Assembly (NCBI GenBank): GCA_029948255.1
Contig: JALIZF010001538.1
Coordinates: forward strand, 1-64,000
Reading direction: 5' to 3'
From: Telmatactis stephensoni
Taxonomy: Eukaryota > Cnidaria > Anthozoa > Actiniaria > Isophelliidae
Length of the DNA: 64,000 nt
Shown here: in pieces, positions 48,055 to 59,512 of the stretch
Layout: each line of letters opens with the position of its first letter
Position numbering within the stretch: position 1 is the first letter of the stretch
Program-made: the position numbers and the translations under genes
The notes under the pieces: model-generated
The model's database searches: none
Told to the model about the DNA's origin: nothing
What the model saw: the letters and a program-made list of their open reading frames with translations, nothing else

Positions 48055-49535
48055 TCTCACAGCTAGTTACAACAGAACTTGAAACTACACTATTTACAAC
48101 TTTTTGTTCAGTTCTGTTCTAGAGTTCTGCTCTGTTTTTGATCTATTCTCTTTTGATGTATTCAGCTCTTCGTGCTCTGCAGCTCTGTTCTCGACTGCTT
48201 TGATTTTTAGTTTATATTTTCAGGATATTTCTAATTAACATCCGAGTCTGAGGTAGGAACGTGCATATTTGCGTATATAGGTAACTGAAGTTAGACGTTT
48301 ACATTCATTTGCATTTTAATCTTAAAAACCGGGCTCTTTTTAAATATGCTCATCTTCGTTTTCAGCCATTTTGCTTACAATTGACAGCTTTGAGTTTCCC
48401 GAACTTTCTTTTCCTTCAGGCTTAAAACGTAAACAAACCACTTCAACTGACAAGCTCAAAGACTTACCTGAATGAGACTTCTTGAATGTCTGCCAAAGAA
48501 AACTCTAAAATACTTGAAAAACCAGGGTTTTATTACGCAAGTATGCAAAAAAGTGCTATTTTCATCACTCCAAAAATAATCACCCTTGATAGCGCGGTTG
48601 TTAATAATGTTGTAGAAAGCAAAATAGGCTGATGAAATTCTTCACATAAATAGTGGACACAACATAGAAGAAATCCTATATGAATTAATTGGGTAATTAT
48701 TTAGAATCTATATTAAGTTAATAAAGGAACCCCCATGAAAGAACCGTGAAATGTTGGACTTATCTTCAACTATACTGAGCTGGGCCTTGAATGTTCCGTG
48801 AGATAAATATTGCATAAATCAATTATCATTTAGTTTAGCTGGGCGTGAGAGATAAACATTGGCTCAAGGCGAGGCAAGTTATTGCACACAGTAAGATCAA
48901 CATATGTTGAAGTTTACTTTTTTGGAATCCGTCGAACCATATATGACTTTGGTATCATATATGTAAAGTAAACCCATAGAGATATTTCTTATATTTTAAC
49001 ATATATTGCATGGCGCTGGAATTGATTTGTATTGAAAAATCTCAAATATTAAGACAAAAGTCGATGTCATTTGATTTTTATTGAAATGTCGAGCAAGTAT
49101 GCTTTCTTTTGACTAAAGTGGAGATAATTGCCTTAGTCTAATATTTTCTTTTGTTTCTATTTGACTGGACTTTTGCTTTAAATGTTATATACGTGATTAA
49201 TGAATTCTAGTAAGAAAGCAGTCTTTAATAGTATTGACTGATTTTTATTTTCAATATACAATCTCAATATGAATTCAATAACATTGCATTTTTTTATTTA
49301 CTCACCCTCAAAAAATATTTAATTTGTAAACTTTTGTAACCCCTGGAGTTTACCCTCAACTTCCTCTGAATTCTGCCCTTGGCAAAAGCAACCATTTAAA
49401 ACCTTCAAGTTCTTTCCGGTCTCACTGAATTTATTTGCAAAAATCGCAAGTTGATCATTCAATTATACCTTGAAGCAAATGCTGAATTTGAATTCTGTTG
49501 CGAGTTGCACAAGTGGCCTGTATACAATTATTTAG

Positions 49536-49683
49536 TAGAGTGGTTTTAATAAACTAACCCGTGAAATACACTTTGTGTATTAGGCAATACAACACTATAA
49601 TTCCTTTGTTTTCTATTGTATTTATCTGAATATTACGCTCTAACTAGTACTCTTTGTTTCACGGGTTATTGAAAACCACTCTA
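49536..49683. mobile_element. 148-bp MITE with TA target, gagtggtttt ends
   Basis: The ends gagtggttttaataaac and 'ttattgaaaaccactc' are inverses and lie between TA dinucleotides. Inside, 'acccgtgaaa' and 'tttcacgggt' extend the inverse pairing. The terminal word gagt(c/g)gtttt is shared with the nested MITE at 33,598, so both may be moved by the same transposase. Confidence 0.8.
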
Positions 49684-50517
49684 AACTAATAGCAATATAA
49701 AGTATTAATTTAGGGCGGAAAGACTAAAGTTCGTGGACTAACATGCCCACACAACTAATATCTACGTGAAGTCTATACTAACAATAATAAGTGGTTGTTG
49801 AAACTAATTTTCTTTTTCATTTGCAATCACAAATACAAAATTCCTTAATAATCGATTTATTGATATAAAAACTCTTTGAGAGTCTTTATCTTTATCTTAG
49901 TCAAAATAATTAATGCCTGATTTTCGATATCTCTAGTTCTCAGCGTGCGTTTAATTTGCATTATCCAATGGCAGATTTTGGGCAACGCCACTGAAACTCA
50001 GCAATATGGATTTTTTGTCAGTATGTTTTACTTTATCCCACGAAACGACGATTTTATTTTTCCAAATGAATACGGAGAGTTGGACAAACAAAATCACAAA
50101 CTTTTCCGTTTCAGGGATATCTTAAACATTTATAGACTATACTTTCAATGCTGCCTAGGGCACAAAATATATTGAATGTAAAATATTTAGTAATCAACAT
50201 TTACAGCGATTTTCGAAATAATGGGAACTCTGACCTCCAAACAGGAATTTGTTGGAATTTGATTTTTTTGATCCGCTTTCTTCAACTAACAAACAACCCA
50301 AAAAATACTCACAAAGATCCCTAAAAACATACCAAATGACATAATATGATCTTTAAACGACGTTTAAAAGCAAAATATGATTTTGGTATAAGTTAAATCT
50401 TCGTATTTTTAATTTTTAAATTTGATTGACGGAAGTGAATAACCAAATTCCGACGGACTTTTTCAATGCATGAGTTCGCATGATTTCGAAAATCGCTGTA
50501 AAAACGTAGAGCACTAC

Positions 50518-50616
50518 CTCGTGGGCTTGGTATACACGTAATACGGTAAACCGTTCCCTTTGTCGCCTCTTGTACTCAGCTTTCTCTAACTTTTTTTCCT
50601 CACTAGCTATTTTATA
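50518..50616 (-). other. Orphan exon candidate, unrecognised
   Basis: A 99-nt phase-0 stretch on the minus strand has a consensus acceptor (ttttcag) and donor (gag then gtagtg). It encodes a highly charged 33-residue piece containing KKLEKAEYKRRQRERFTV. No neighbouring exon could be joined to it and no family was recognised. It may be a chance open stretch. Confidence 0.25.
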
Positions 50617-50788
50617 CTGAAAACAATGGGACAAGAGTCGACGGGGAAAACAAGAAAAACTATACTAGAAACGACGATAAAGTCTCCTAGTGCACGTTTA
50701 ACAGAAACTACCATCTTTCCTTGAAGGATTGCCCAGCGCGATTATTATTATTATTTTTGAAGCTCAAAAATGGGGCGATAACGTTTTT

Positions 50789-51345
50789 ACATTAATTTTC
50801 GCGACACGTCAATTTCGCGATTTTGGAGAAAAAGTGAAATTGTAACTCACTTTAATTTCGCGATTTTACAGTGACCAACGATACTAAAACGTTATTTGAC
50901 GTATTACAATACCAGTTCTGGTATGCATGGTTGACGTTGATCACAGCGGTTTAAGGACTGTTCCAAAGAAGTGTTTGCTTAAAATCGAGGAAGAAGTCAA
51001 CAGTGGAGAAGACCAAGGAATTTTACAGCAAAATTCAATTCATGAACGTTGCATTGGCAATAAATACATATTTTCTTATAGACTATAAAATACAAAATGT
51101 CAAACTCTAAATTTTCGCGTCATTTTATGTTTGCGACACATATTTTTGGCGACACTTTAATTTCACAAATTTTTTAAAATCGCGAAATTAAATCAATTAC
51201 TTAATTTACTAAAATACGAAATGTCCGTCACGAAACTTTTGTGTTACTTTATGTTCGCGACACTTATTTTTCGCGACACTTTAATTTCACGATTTTTTTA
51301 AAATCGCGAAAATGGCGAAATTAAGTGTCGCGAAAATTTTATGTA
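50789..51345. mobile_element. Inverted-end element built of 'ttcgcgacac' and 'tcgcgatttt' words
   Basis: The ends cattaattttcgcgacac and gtgtcgcgaaaattttatg are inverses. In between, the words cgcgacact, taatttcgcgatttt and aaaatcgcgaaat recur several times. It is 557 bp and non-coding. It belongs to the same architectural type as 14,808-15,050 and 55,497-55,710. Confidence 0.75.
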
Positions 51346-52021
51346 ATAATGTATTCAAACGGGAAGATTATTCGAAGAAGGCAATCCCAACCCATTTATG
51401 ATATATCTAGAACAAAATGAAAACTTAAAATTAACTGAATAGTTACCCCAGAAATGTCATGAATGTACACAAATGTACACATTTTTCAAAACGCCTCTAT
51501 CACCTTTGCTTGCTTTGAACGTAAATCGACCACCTGACGAGAGTGAACATGTCTAGATAGACAATAGGTACTCTGCCATAAGCTATTAAATGACCACTTT
51601 GTAATTAAACTTTTCATTGGCAAACACCTACACAACCAATCTATCCAATATTATGTATGAAATTGGATCCTAATCTATAACTTTATGAAAAACGCACTCA
51701 AAATTGGTGGTCAAACAACATTACATCAAACCGTCTGCTTTTTTATGTTTCCTATATCACTATTCTTTCACTGAATGACACTCAGAGAGAATTTCTTTCA
51801 GATGCCTGGCTTGCGGTTTACAAACAATTATAAACTTTTTACGTGTGGCCAGGCGCTATTGCTTTCATGCTCTGCGAGGGTTCAAAACAGCTGTCCGCGG
51901 TTACTAAATGTATTGGTAACATTTTTATGGTATCAGGGTCACCTTTGCAACCTATTTCAACCACCGTTCACTCAAAAACCCATAGCGTGCAACTAATTAT
52001 CTAATGTTTATAAAAGTATAC

Positions 52022-52195
52022 ATTTTCCCCCGGGGTTGGGGTGGGGAGGAACTCCTATATATAAGAGGGCGGGGATGCTCGTCGGAGATTTTAAAAATGT
52101 CCCCTTTCTTATCCTGGTGGGAGTGGCTAAAAGGTACGACGAGCATCCCTTCTATTTCCGATCAGAGTCCTCCCCCGGATTCTCTTGAAGGTGAA
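52022..52195. mobile_element. Element with 'tcccccgggg' end
   Basis: The left end has tttcccccggggttgg, gaggaactcctatatataag and 'gatgctcgtcgga'. The right side has 'acgacgagcatcccttct' and 'agtcctcccccgga', which pair inversely with it. It is non-coding. Exact ends are not clear. Confidence 0.55.
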
Positions 52196-52307
52196 TAAAT
52201 GTTGTTTTCAAATATAGCAGTTGTTTCATCATTTCTATTCTTTCTTTTATAGCCCAGCTTTCCCGATTTTTGAATTTACAGTGTACTATGATTTTTAAAT
52301 AGTTGTC

Positions 52308-52459
52308 TAGCCTGCGTAGCGGTCCTGGGGAGGGCAGAGCAAGGGGAGAGGGAAGGGGGACTGGGCAGGAGGGAGAAGGAAAGGTTTCCTCCCCCTCCTC
52401 CCCAGTCCCCCTTCCCTCTCCCCTTCCCCTGCCCTCCCCAGGGCCGCTACGCAGGCTAA
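52308..52459. mobile_element. 152-bp palindromic element with 9-bp target duplication
   Basis: The ends tagcctgcgtagcggtcctg and its near-exact inverse enclose a G-rich arm and the matching C-rich arm. The flanks atagttgtc (52,299-52,307 and 52,460-52,468) are identical, a clean 9-bp target-site duplication. That length suits MULE-type or hAT-type elements more than Tc1/mariner (family knowledge). Confidence 0.88.
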
Positions 52460-52787
52460 TAGTTGTCTTGCATTAGTTTTTTGTTCGACTGCTTTAATAC
52501 GTATTTAAATGAAAAGAGCAATATTTGATCTTAAAAACTGTCTCAGTTTTTTATATGTCGCCTTGTTCCTAAGGTATTCAAATTTTGAATCTGAAACAGG
52601 CAAATCATTCAACTTTGAGGTCAAATATTTTCGTAACAAAAGCATTAATAAGAAATCCTAGACAAGGTTTTTCAAACCAATCTTTCCTCTTTACAGTGGT
52701 GAATTCGAAAACTACGATAGCTTTAAGAAAATGTGTAATTTTGTGTATATCAGAAAAATAGCCAATGCAATATCAGGGCCGTAGCCA

Positions 52788-52915
52788 CCGGTACGGTTAG
52801 TCAGGTTTTAACCGGACCAACTTTTACCATTAAAACCACTGTTATTACAGTTTTGAAAGCATGAATCCGTGTAAAAAAAATCGTACCATTGTTTAAATTG
52901 TGGCTACGGCCCTAA
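52788..52915. mobile_element. Short MITE with cagggccgtagccacc ends
   Basis: The left end cagggccgtagccac is matched by gtggctacggccct at the right. The flanks share aatat. It is about 128 bp with no coding content. The CAGGG start resembles the elements at 14,808 and 55,497. Confidence 0.7.
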
Positions 52916-53124
52916 ATATGTTGGTTTTAGTCCATTAGCGTTGGTCACACGAAGGTTCCCTGATACCTTAGACTTACTCCATTCAGTAGACCATTAACAG
53001 TATACAATATTCACTATGCATTTCTAAAATCTGACTATGCACTTAATCTAACATATGAAATTTAAATTCCTCGGTCTTCTCCTCACTTTTAGAAGTAAAT
53101 GCTACTTATTCTTGTCGCATTCTA

Positions 53125-53260
53125 TTGTTGTAGAACTCGATTCTAAACCTGCAACTGTTTCTTACAACATTTGCAGGGTAGTGCAACTCTGAGTTTCGCC
53201 CAATGTTGAAGCAAATGTTGCAAAGAAGGCTGCATTGTGTGTTCGGGCCTTTCTGTTAGT
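53125..53260. mobile_element. 'gcaacatttgcag' dispersed repeat, third segment
   Basis: It contains 'gtagaactcgattctaaacc', 'tgcaactgtttcttacaaca' and 'tttgcagggtagtgcaactc', which match the segment at 34,310-34,515 in order. Ends are unclear. Confidence 0.45.
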
Positions 53261-53400
53261 CTAGCCAATCAGCAGTCAATTTTTTGTGAAAGAGAAATGA
53301 GTTACCCTTCTGGTAGGATTTGTGACAGAGGAGTTTGCACAGGCTATAAAGCGAATGGACTGTGTCAAATACTGAACTAAACCTTTAAGGGACAGGAACT

Positions 53401-56400
53401 TCACAACAAGACACAACAACCAAACGTAGAATGTTTCTTGATTGTAGAAGGTGCTTGTTTTACTGCTTGAGAGACTTTTTTAGCTTCGTTATCAGCTGCT
53501 GCAGTGTGCTTGACTATGTCAGGTTGATTGATTCCTGCAGAAAAAGAGGAATTAAAATGGAATAGAGAGAAAGAATGGAAGATGGGGATTGGAAGAGGAA
53601 AGGAAGGAAGTGCCCTGGAGACCAGAGACTTTGACCTGCTCTGTTTTTTTGTTTTGTTTTTGTTTGTTTGTTTTGCTTTTACTATTTTTATTTTTTGTTT
53701 TTCGGTCAAAAAAGTTCGTGAAGCCTCTGGTGGCACACTATAGCTGCCTCACTTCCATGCATTTCAAGATTTGTATCCTCCATCCAATTGGTCAGATAAA
53801 ATTAGCAAGAAATTTGTGATACGATTGGCTTTAGACAAATCAACAGTTTATCTGGAATTTATGATCTTTTGACGAACTCTTGGACATAAAATGTAGAAAA
53901 AATAGACCAAAGATAAACAAAAATAGCTGAGACAATCCCTAGAGTGACTTAAAGCCCCTTGTCCTCATGCAGGGTGGGAAGGGAAGGAGAGAAAGGGTGG
54001 GGAAGGAAGAAAGGAAAGAAAACAGCGATAAAGGGAGTGGTGGGAATGGCAGAGGAAGGAAGCTCACGTGGGAACAATAGAACAATAACTTGTAAAAAGA
54101 CGGTGGATGGGATCGAAAGAAGGAAGAAGGCAGAAAGTAACAAAAAATTACCGATTTCTTCTTTCTGTTTCTCTAGTAGTTTGTCTTCTTCAGCATATCG
54201 GTGTTTTGCTGCTTCCATCTCTGAAATCAATTTCTCTCTTTTCTCCACGACAACCAACATTTCTTGGAGTAACTCTTTCTCATTCGATTTATCATATTCT
54301 GTTTTAGTATTTTCTTGAAAGTAAAGAAAAATGCATTTATAGAGATAATCAGTGTCAGTGACTGCAGTCCATTGGTACCGTCTCATTACTGACTTGTAAT
54401 ATACTTTTCTCGTGCTTGCGGTTTTTCTACTTTACGTGCGTATTACGTGCGCATTACGTGCGCATGCGCATTTGAATTTCGACGTTTTCTTTTGGGTTTA
54501 TATGACAGTTACACGTGAGCTATTAGTTTTTGTTTCACCGGATTAAATAAAAGCACTCTTCTAGCTTCTTGAAAGATGATATTTAAAGTATAGGCCCCCT
54601 CGATGACGGCTTCTCCCTCTTGACAAAATTGTTTTGTAATAGACATACAGTAGTAATAATGGTCACTAGTCAGTTACCTGTTTTCTCAGTTATAATTCTT
54701 AATTTCTTTTCAAGTTCAGAATATTTTTCAGAAAGCTCAAGCTCTCGAACCCTATAAAAATAAATTGAGGCTTAGTTCAATAGTAGTGGACTGTCAGTTA
54801 CAGAAGCAATATTATGGTGCAACTCAAACAGAAATAGAAAAGACGACATGGAATTACACAAAGGACCATGCCATGTGCTATCCTTTCACCATTGTGCACT
54901 CACTCTCTCATGAGAAAATAGTTGGAAAACGACAAGGGAGAAAAATAGTCTCACAGGGTGTTCCTTACCTGAATGTTAGCTCTGCTTCTCTTCTAAAAGT
55001 GCTATTTTTGTCTCGTTCACTTTCAAACCATTCTTCCCAAAGTCGGCCTTTCTCAAGCTCGCTTCCCTTGAAACTATCGATTTGTTTGCGAAGTTTTTTG
55101 CATTTCTTCTCGAGTTTCTTTCCCCGCTTGCTGAGTAATGAAATCTTTTCTTTCATAACGTTTAGAGAATTTTGAGCCTTGCTGACTGTTTTGCTGTCAC
55201 CATTTTTTGAACCGCTGTCAGTACTATCTGCAAATAGATTAAAGAATCCTAGTCAGCCACTCCGTATTGTTTACACTCCAAAACTAAAGCCGATAACCCC
55301 GTACAAACTTCAAAATATTCATCCACAAATAAAGTGTGATAGTTGATTAACAATATTTAGTTAAAAGCACTGCATTTGCTTGGCAAAGTCGGCCGATGGA
55401 ATTGGATACTTTACATATTGTTTCGGTATTTTTCTGGCTGACAAAATGTCGGCTGACTAGGAATTCTTTAATGTACAATTGCGTCATGCATGCATCAGGG
55501 TCCCCTATACCTTTTGCGTGAAACGTGAATGGCTGATTTATTTTGACGTGAAACGTGATTTAAGGTCTAAAATCTTTTTGCGTCCACGTGAAAGCAACTT
55601 TTGATTTTTTTGTGAACGTGAAAGAGATTTTTAATTACCCGTGACGCGTGAAAAGACCAAATATTTTTGCGTGATTTCATTTTGCAAAAGGGTATAGGGG
55701 ACCCTGATGCATGGTTATCTCAAGGACATACAACAGTGACATTGTAGCGACTTACAAACTATTTTGCTGGAAAAGCCTGAGCGATACAAATGCAAATAAA
55801 GCGGCAATGTGCAAACTAGGGAGTGCAAGCATTCCATTTTCTTGTTCTTGCGTTCGTACTTGCCAATATCGAGCTTATAAAGGTAAAGCATTTCATATAT
55901 CTATGTACCTAGAACGTAGAGCGCCACGAACACAGGAGAGGTGCGCGCGCCATCAGTTCTAACGGTGGATCTATTAGAGATCTACATTGTATCTCGTGGC
56001 AACCCATGCCGCGCGCACTTCTCGTACGTTTGTGGCGTTCTGCGTTCTTGGTGCTTAAGCTCGCTAATTTCGAGACCCTGTGACCCTCAGATGGGCTAAG
56101 AAATGAGGTTTTAAAGACATCTTAAGAGATGACAATAATTTAAGTTATATTTTGGAATGACTCTGTAAATTTCAAGTACTATATCCCAACCCCTTAAAGT
56201 GAATACAACCAACCTGGCACGTAGTTAAACTGCTGTTGCACCCCAGGGCCAATCCCTAAAGCATGACGAATCTGTTCATCAAGGCCAACAGATGCACTCT
56301 CAATGTCTTGATAATGTTGAATACAGTAAAACTTGTCATGATCAGGAACAAAGCAATAGTTAAAGTGGTTCAGCCAGGAACTACAGATTGCACAGACAAA

Positions 56401-59176
56401 ACAAGTTTTGTGAAATACATGGTTTTCTACAGCTACACGTTCCAAGATTTCAACTTGCTGAGAACATCTGTTGCATCTGTTTGTATTGAATGTTGTGCCC
56501 CCTTCCTGTGAAGAAGCCTAACACAAAACACATGAATTATGGTCAAACAGTTGAATACAGGAGATGGGAGGGGATTAGGAATACTGGGATGAAAAGGGTG
56601 TCAAAAGGAAGGTACGGGATGGGATGTAGTGCAACGTGAAGTGATGGGATGGGATGCAGATATGTGATGTGATGGAATAGGATGATATGAGATGGAATTG
56701 AATGGGATACAATGATGCAATGTGATGATACAGGGTGGAAAAGAAAGGGATGAAATGAGATGGGATAATGAGATGGGATTACATAAGATAAAATGGAATA
56801 AGATGACATGATGGGATGGAATAGGGTGAGATGAGATGGAATGTGATAAAATAGGATTTGATGGGATGGATAAAATGGAATCTAGATGGAATAGGATGAG
56901 ATGATACAAAATGCAATTGATTGGGATGTAATGTGATGGCACAGAGTGGGAAGGAAAAAGATGAAATGAGATGGGCTGTGATAAAATAAGATGGGATGGA
57001 ATCAGGATGGGATGGAATAGGATGACATCAGATGGATGGATAAAATGGGGTGGGATGTGAAATGATAAGAGATGAGATGGAATGTGATAAAATGGAATTT
57101 GATCTGATATGACATGATGGGATGTAGATGGAATAGGATGAGATGATATAGGATGGGATTGAATGGAGTGGGACAGAATGCAATGTGGTGCAATGGGATG
57201 TGACAGGATGGGACAAACTAGGATGGAATGAGATGGGATGTAGTAAAATGGGATTGGATGGACAGGATGAAATGTAATAAGACGAGATGAAATGGGATGT
57301 GATAAAATATAATGGAATGGGGTAGAATTTGATGTGACTAGGTGGAATAGGATGAGATTAGAGAGCATGAGATAAAATGGGATGGAAGGTGACAGGATGG
57401 GATGCAATAGGATGAGATAAGATATGATGTGATGGGAAGGGATGGGAAGCTGTTACTAAACACATTCTATTCATGGACCATCACATCCTGTATTGTTGTT
57501 GACCAGGAAGTTGATTGATCTCTACTGAGAAGTTAGGGTAGAATATATTTTTCCATTTAAAATCCATTCCATATATCATATTTACGATTGTACAACTCCA
57601 AGCAACAGGAAAGAGCAGATAGGGTTCTTATTTGAGGAGGATCATCTAATTAAAGTGGCTAACACACACTCATCTATTGTAAATAGAATGCAGTGAAAAG
57701 GAGAAGATATTAGAAAAAGGGATAATATCAATAAAAATGGATGCCGAAAATGAGTGAATTTACCTCAAATTTATTTACCTCATTCAGCACAACTTGTACT
57801 GCAGACAGTACTCTGTCTGTGTTACTACTTGACGTTCCCACCTGATGTTAAAACCAAAGAATAGATTAAGTCATTGAAAGCTGCTTAGGAAGTATGTCAA
57901 TAAGTATCTTACTTTAAAAGCAATTGAAAACAGGAAGACTTGGCGGGATTTAAGTCAAATATAGGATAAGTATTAAGGTACTGGAACAAATAGAGAAAGG
58001 AAGAATGGGATAGATGACAAGATAGACAATGTTTCAAGATTAGAAAGAAAAAGGAAGGAAGCAGAGATGTGATTATAAAAGAGGAAAAGATAATACAATA
58101 AAAATGAGAGATACAGAGTAGTTAGGAAAAGAAACAAAAAATGAAAGAGATAAAAAGAGAGGAAAGAGACAGAAGAGAGGGCCACCATGTAAAGTACTGG
58201 GAAACCAGTAATGACATTTCTACCCTCATTAAATAAAGTCTCATCATCATCTTCATCATCATCATCATCATCATCATGAAAAGGATAACAGAATAAATGG
58301 CAGAATTAATTTTGTACCTCAATTCCTTTCTCTTTTTTTCGTTTTGAGACTTTGACATATTGCTTGTAATGCCAGCGTAACTCCTTCAAAATTTCTTGAT
58401 CTTTGGACTCACTAGACATTGATCTAAGACCATCACTGCTTCTTCTTGTTATCACTAATTAATGAGAAGATCAGGTCATCATTCAAATCCATTCTGTATA
58501 TTATTGAAACAAGTACTCAACCAAGTTGGTAAGTGCTTGGTGACTGAATGAGAGGTCCCAATTTCAATCCCCAGTCACTTCAGACTTGTTTTGACTTTCC
58601 ATTCCGTGTAGCTTTAAAACTAAGAACGGATGGTGAGAGGGGGTAAAGAGTGCACTGTCAGCTTCCTTATGAAGAGGCTAATAGTGCTTTACCTATTAAT
58701 GACCTTGTATTGGAGCATTATATTTTCCATAACACTGTATACAGAATACAAGAAAGTTGAAACACCGAAGTTTGATTCTCTTGCTCTATCATAATTATGT
58801 GAGTATACTACAATAAAACTACTATTAGTTATGCACCTGGGGTATTTGGCATTGAGACAGCATTATTGTGAACAGCATTTGGTATAAGATTTTCCTTCCC
58901 TGCTTTGTTATTGTTAGCTTCTTCAGACCCTTGACTGTGTACTTGTTCTGGTACATGAAATTCCAACCCTTCAATTCCTGACAGTGACCGAGATCTTTTG
59001 TGTGAGCTGTTTCTAAACTGTCGACGCTTCAATTGTGCTTGCACTTCTGGTGGAAGTTCACGAGAAATCTCCTCATCTCCATGTTTGGCAAGCTCATCTG
59101 GAGGGATTTCTGGAAGACGTTTTCTCAATTTTTGAGACTCAGAGAGGCCTAGGTTTTCATCTTTAGAATCAGTCAT
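53401..59176 (-). CDS. LIM and bMERB domain protein with CaaX box (MICAL-like / EHBP1-like)
   Basis: Eight coding exons: 59176-58837, 58454-58318, 57841-57779, 56517-56214, 55227-54969, 54751-54678, 54313-54152 and 53534-53401. They give 1,473 nt and 490 residues in consistent phase. A MICAL-type LIM zinc finger spans residues 195-248 (C195, C198, H216, C219, C222, C225, C245, H248). A coiled-coil bMERB domain (about 300-446; ELEKGRLWEEWFESE, NEKELLQEMLVVVEKREKL) is expected to bind Rab8/10/13-type GTPases. The tail ends CCVLL, whose CVLL fits a geranylgeranylated CaaX box. Residues 1-160 are polar with no recognised domain, and no calponin-homology or monooxygenase domain appears. The ATG at 59,176 follows an in-frame stop in the leader exon. 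Confidence 0.87.
55497..55710. mobile_element. Inverted-end element with 'cgtgaaacgtga' interior
   Basis: The ends cagggtcccctataccttt and aaagggtataggggaccctg are inverses, and atgcat flanks both sides. The interior is a degenerate tandem of the words gcgtgaaa and cgtgaaagt. It is non-coding, in the intron between exons 4 and 5 of the LIM-bMERB gene. Confidence 0.8.
56555..57440. repeat. Degenerate (GGGAT)/(GATGGAAT) purine-rich array, about 890 bp
   Basis: The region is built of five- and ten-base words such as gggatggaat, gatgagatg and aatgggatg, imperfectly repeated. On the transcript strand it is pyrimidine-rich, reading catcccatcc. It lies in the LIM-bMERB intron between exons 3 and 4. 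The long His-Pro-Ile-Ser open frames on the minus strand come from the repeat. Confidence 0.93.
58235..58278. repeat. Short (ATC)n microsatellite
   Basis: About 14 atc triplets, 40 bp downstream (on the minus strand) of the exon 2 donor of the LIM-bMERB gene. Confidence 0.9.
58510..58690 (+). mobile_element. tRNA-derived SINE candidate
   Basis: 'Aagttggtaagtgcttggtg' looks like an A box and 'ggtcccaatttcaatcccca' like a B box about 30 bp later. A non-tRNA body follows, with 'gagaggggg' and 'gtgcactgtcagcttcctta'. It is antisense in the first coding intron of the LIM-bMERB gene. Confidence 0.5.
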
Positions 59177-59512
59177 GATTGACTCCAGTAATGGTGTAAC
59201 TTTCAACTCACAATTTAATCTAAAACATTTGAAATTTAAAATATAATACATCAAAGATTATTTTATTAGTCTGATGTTCCTTACGATTATAACATGGCTT
59301 AGTTATTCTGAGCTTTCAGGTAATAAAATGATAATTAATACCAGTAAAATGATAGTATATAACAATGCTTAATGTATTTAATTAAATACATGTACATACA
59401 CGTATTATGCCTGGGGTCCAATAATACTTGAGATGAATTTATAATAAACACAGACAGGTCAAAAAAGGAAATTCAATCAAGTCTAGAGGATAACAATGTT
59501 CAAAACTGGTAT

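Larger units (their letters stand above)
44133..53400. other. Large gene-poor stretch between the channel and the LIM-bMERB gene
   Basis: Apart from the probable channel leader exon, several inverted-repeat elements and one orphan exon candidate (all listed), I recognise no gene. Most open frames are short and lack splice sites that would join them. The region is strongly AT-rich with many stops. It could hold the channel promoter, distal control elements or an unrecognised fast-evolving gene. Confidence 0.6.

Noticed and set aside
53528..53819. Plus-strand frames rich in Phe and Lys
   Set aside because: They are antisense to the last LIM-bMERB intron and exon and are driven by A/T-rich low-complexity sequence.
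56601..57407. 268-codon open frame rich in His, Pro, Ser and Ile on the minus strand
   Set aside because: It is produced by the degenerate gggat array within an intron; no family or splice context supports it.
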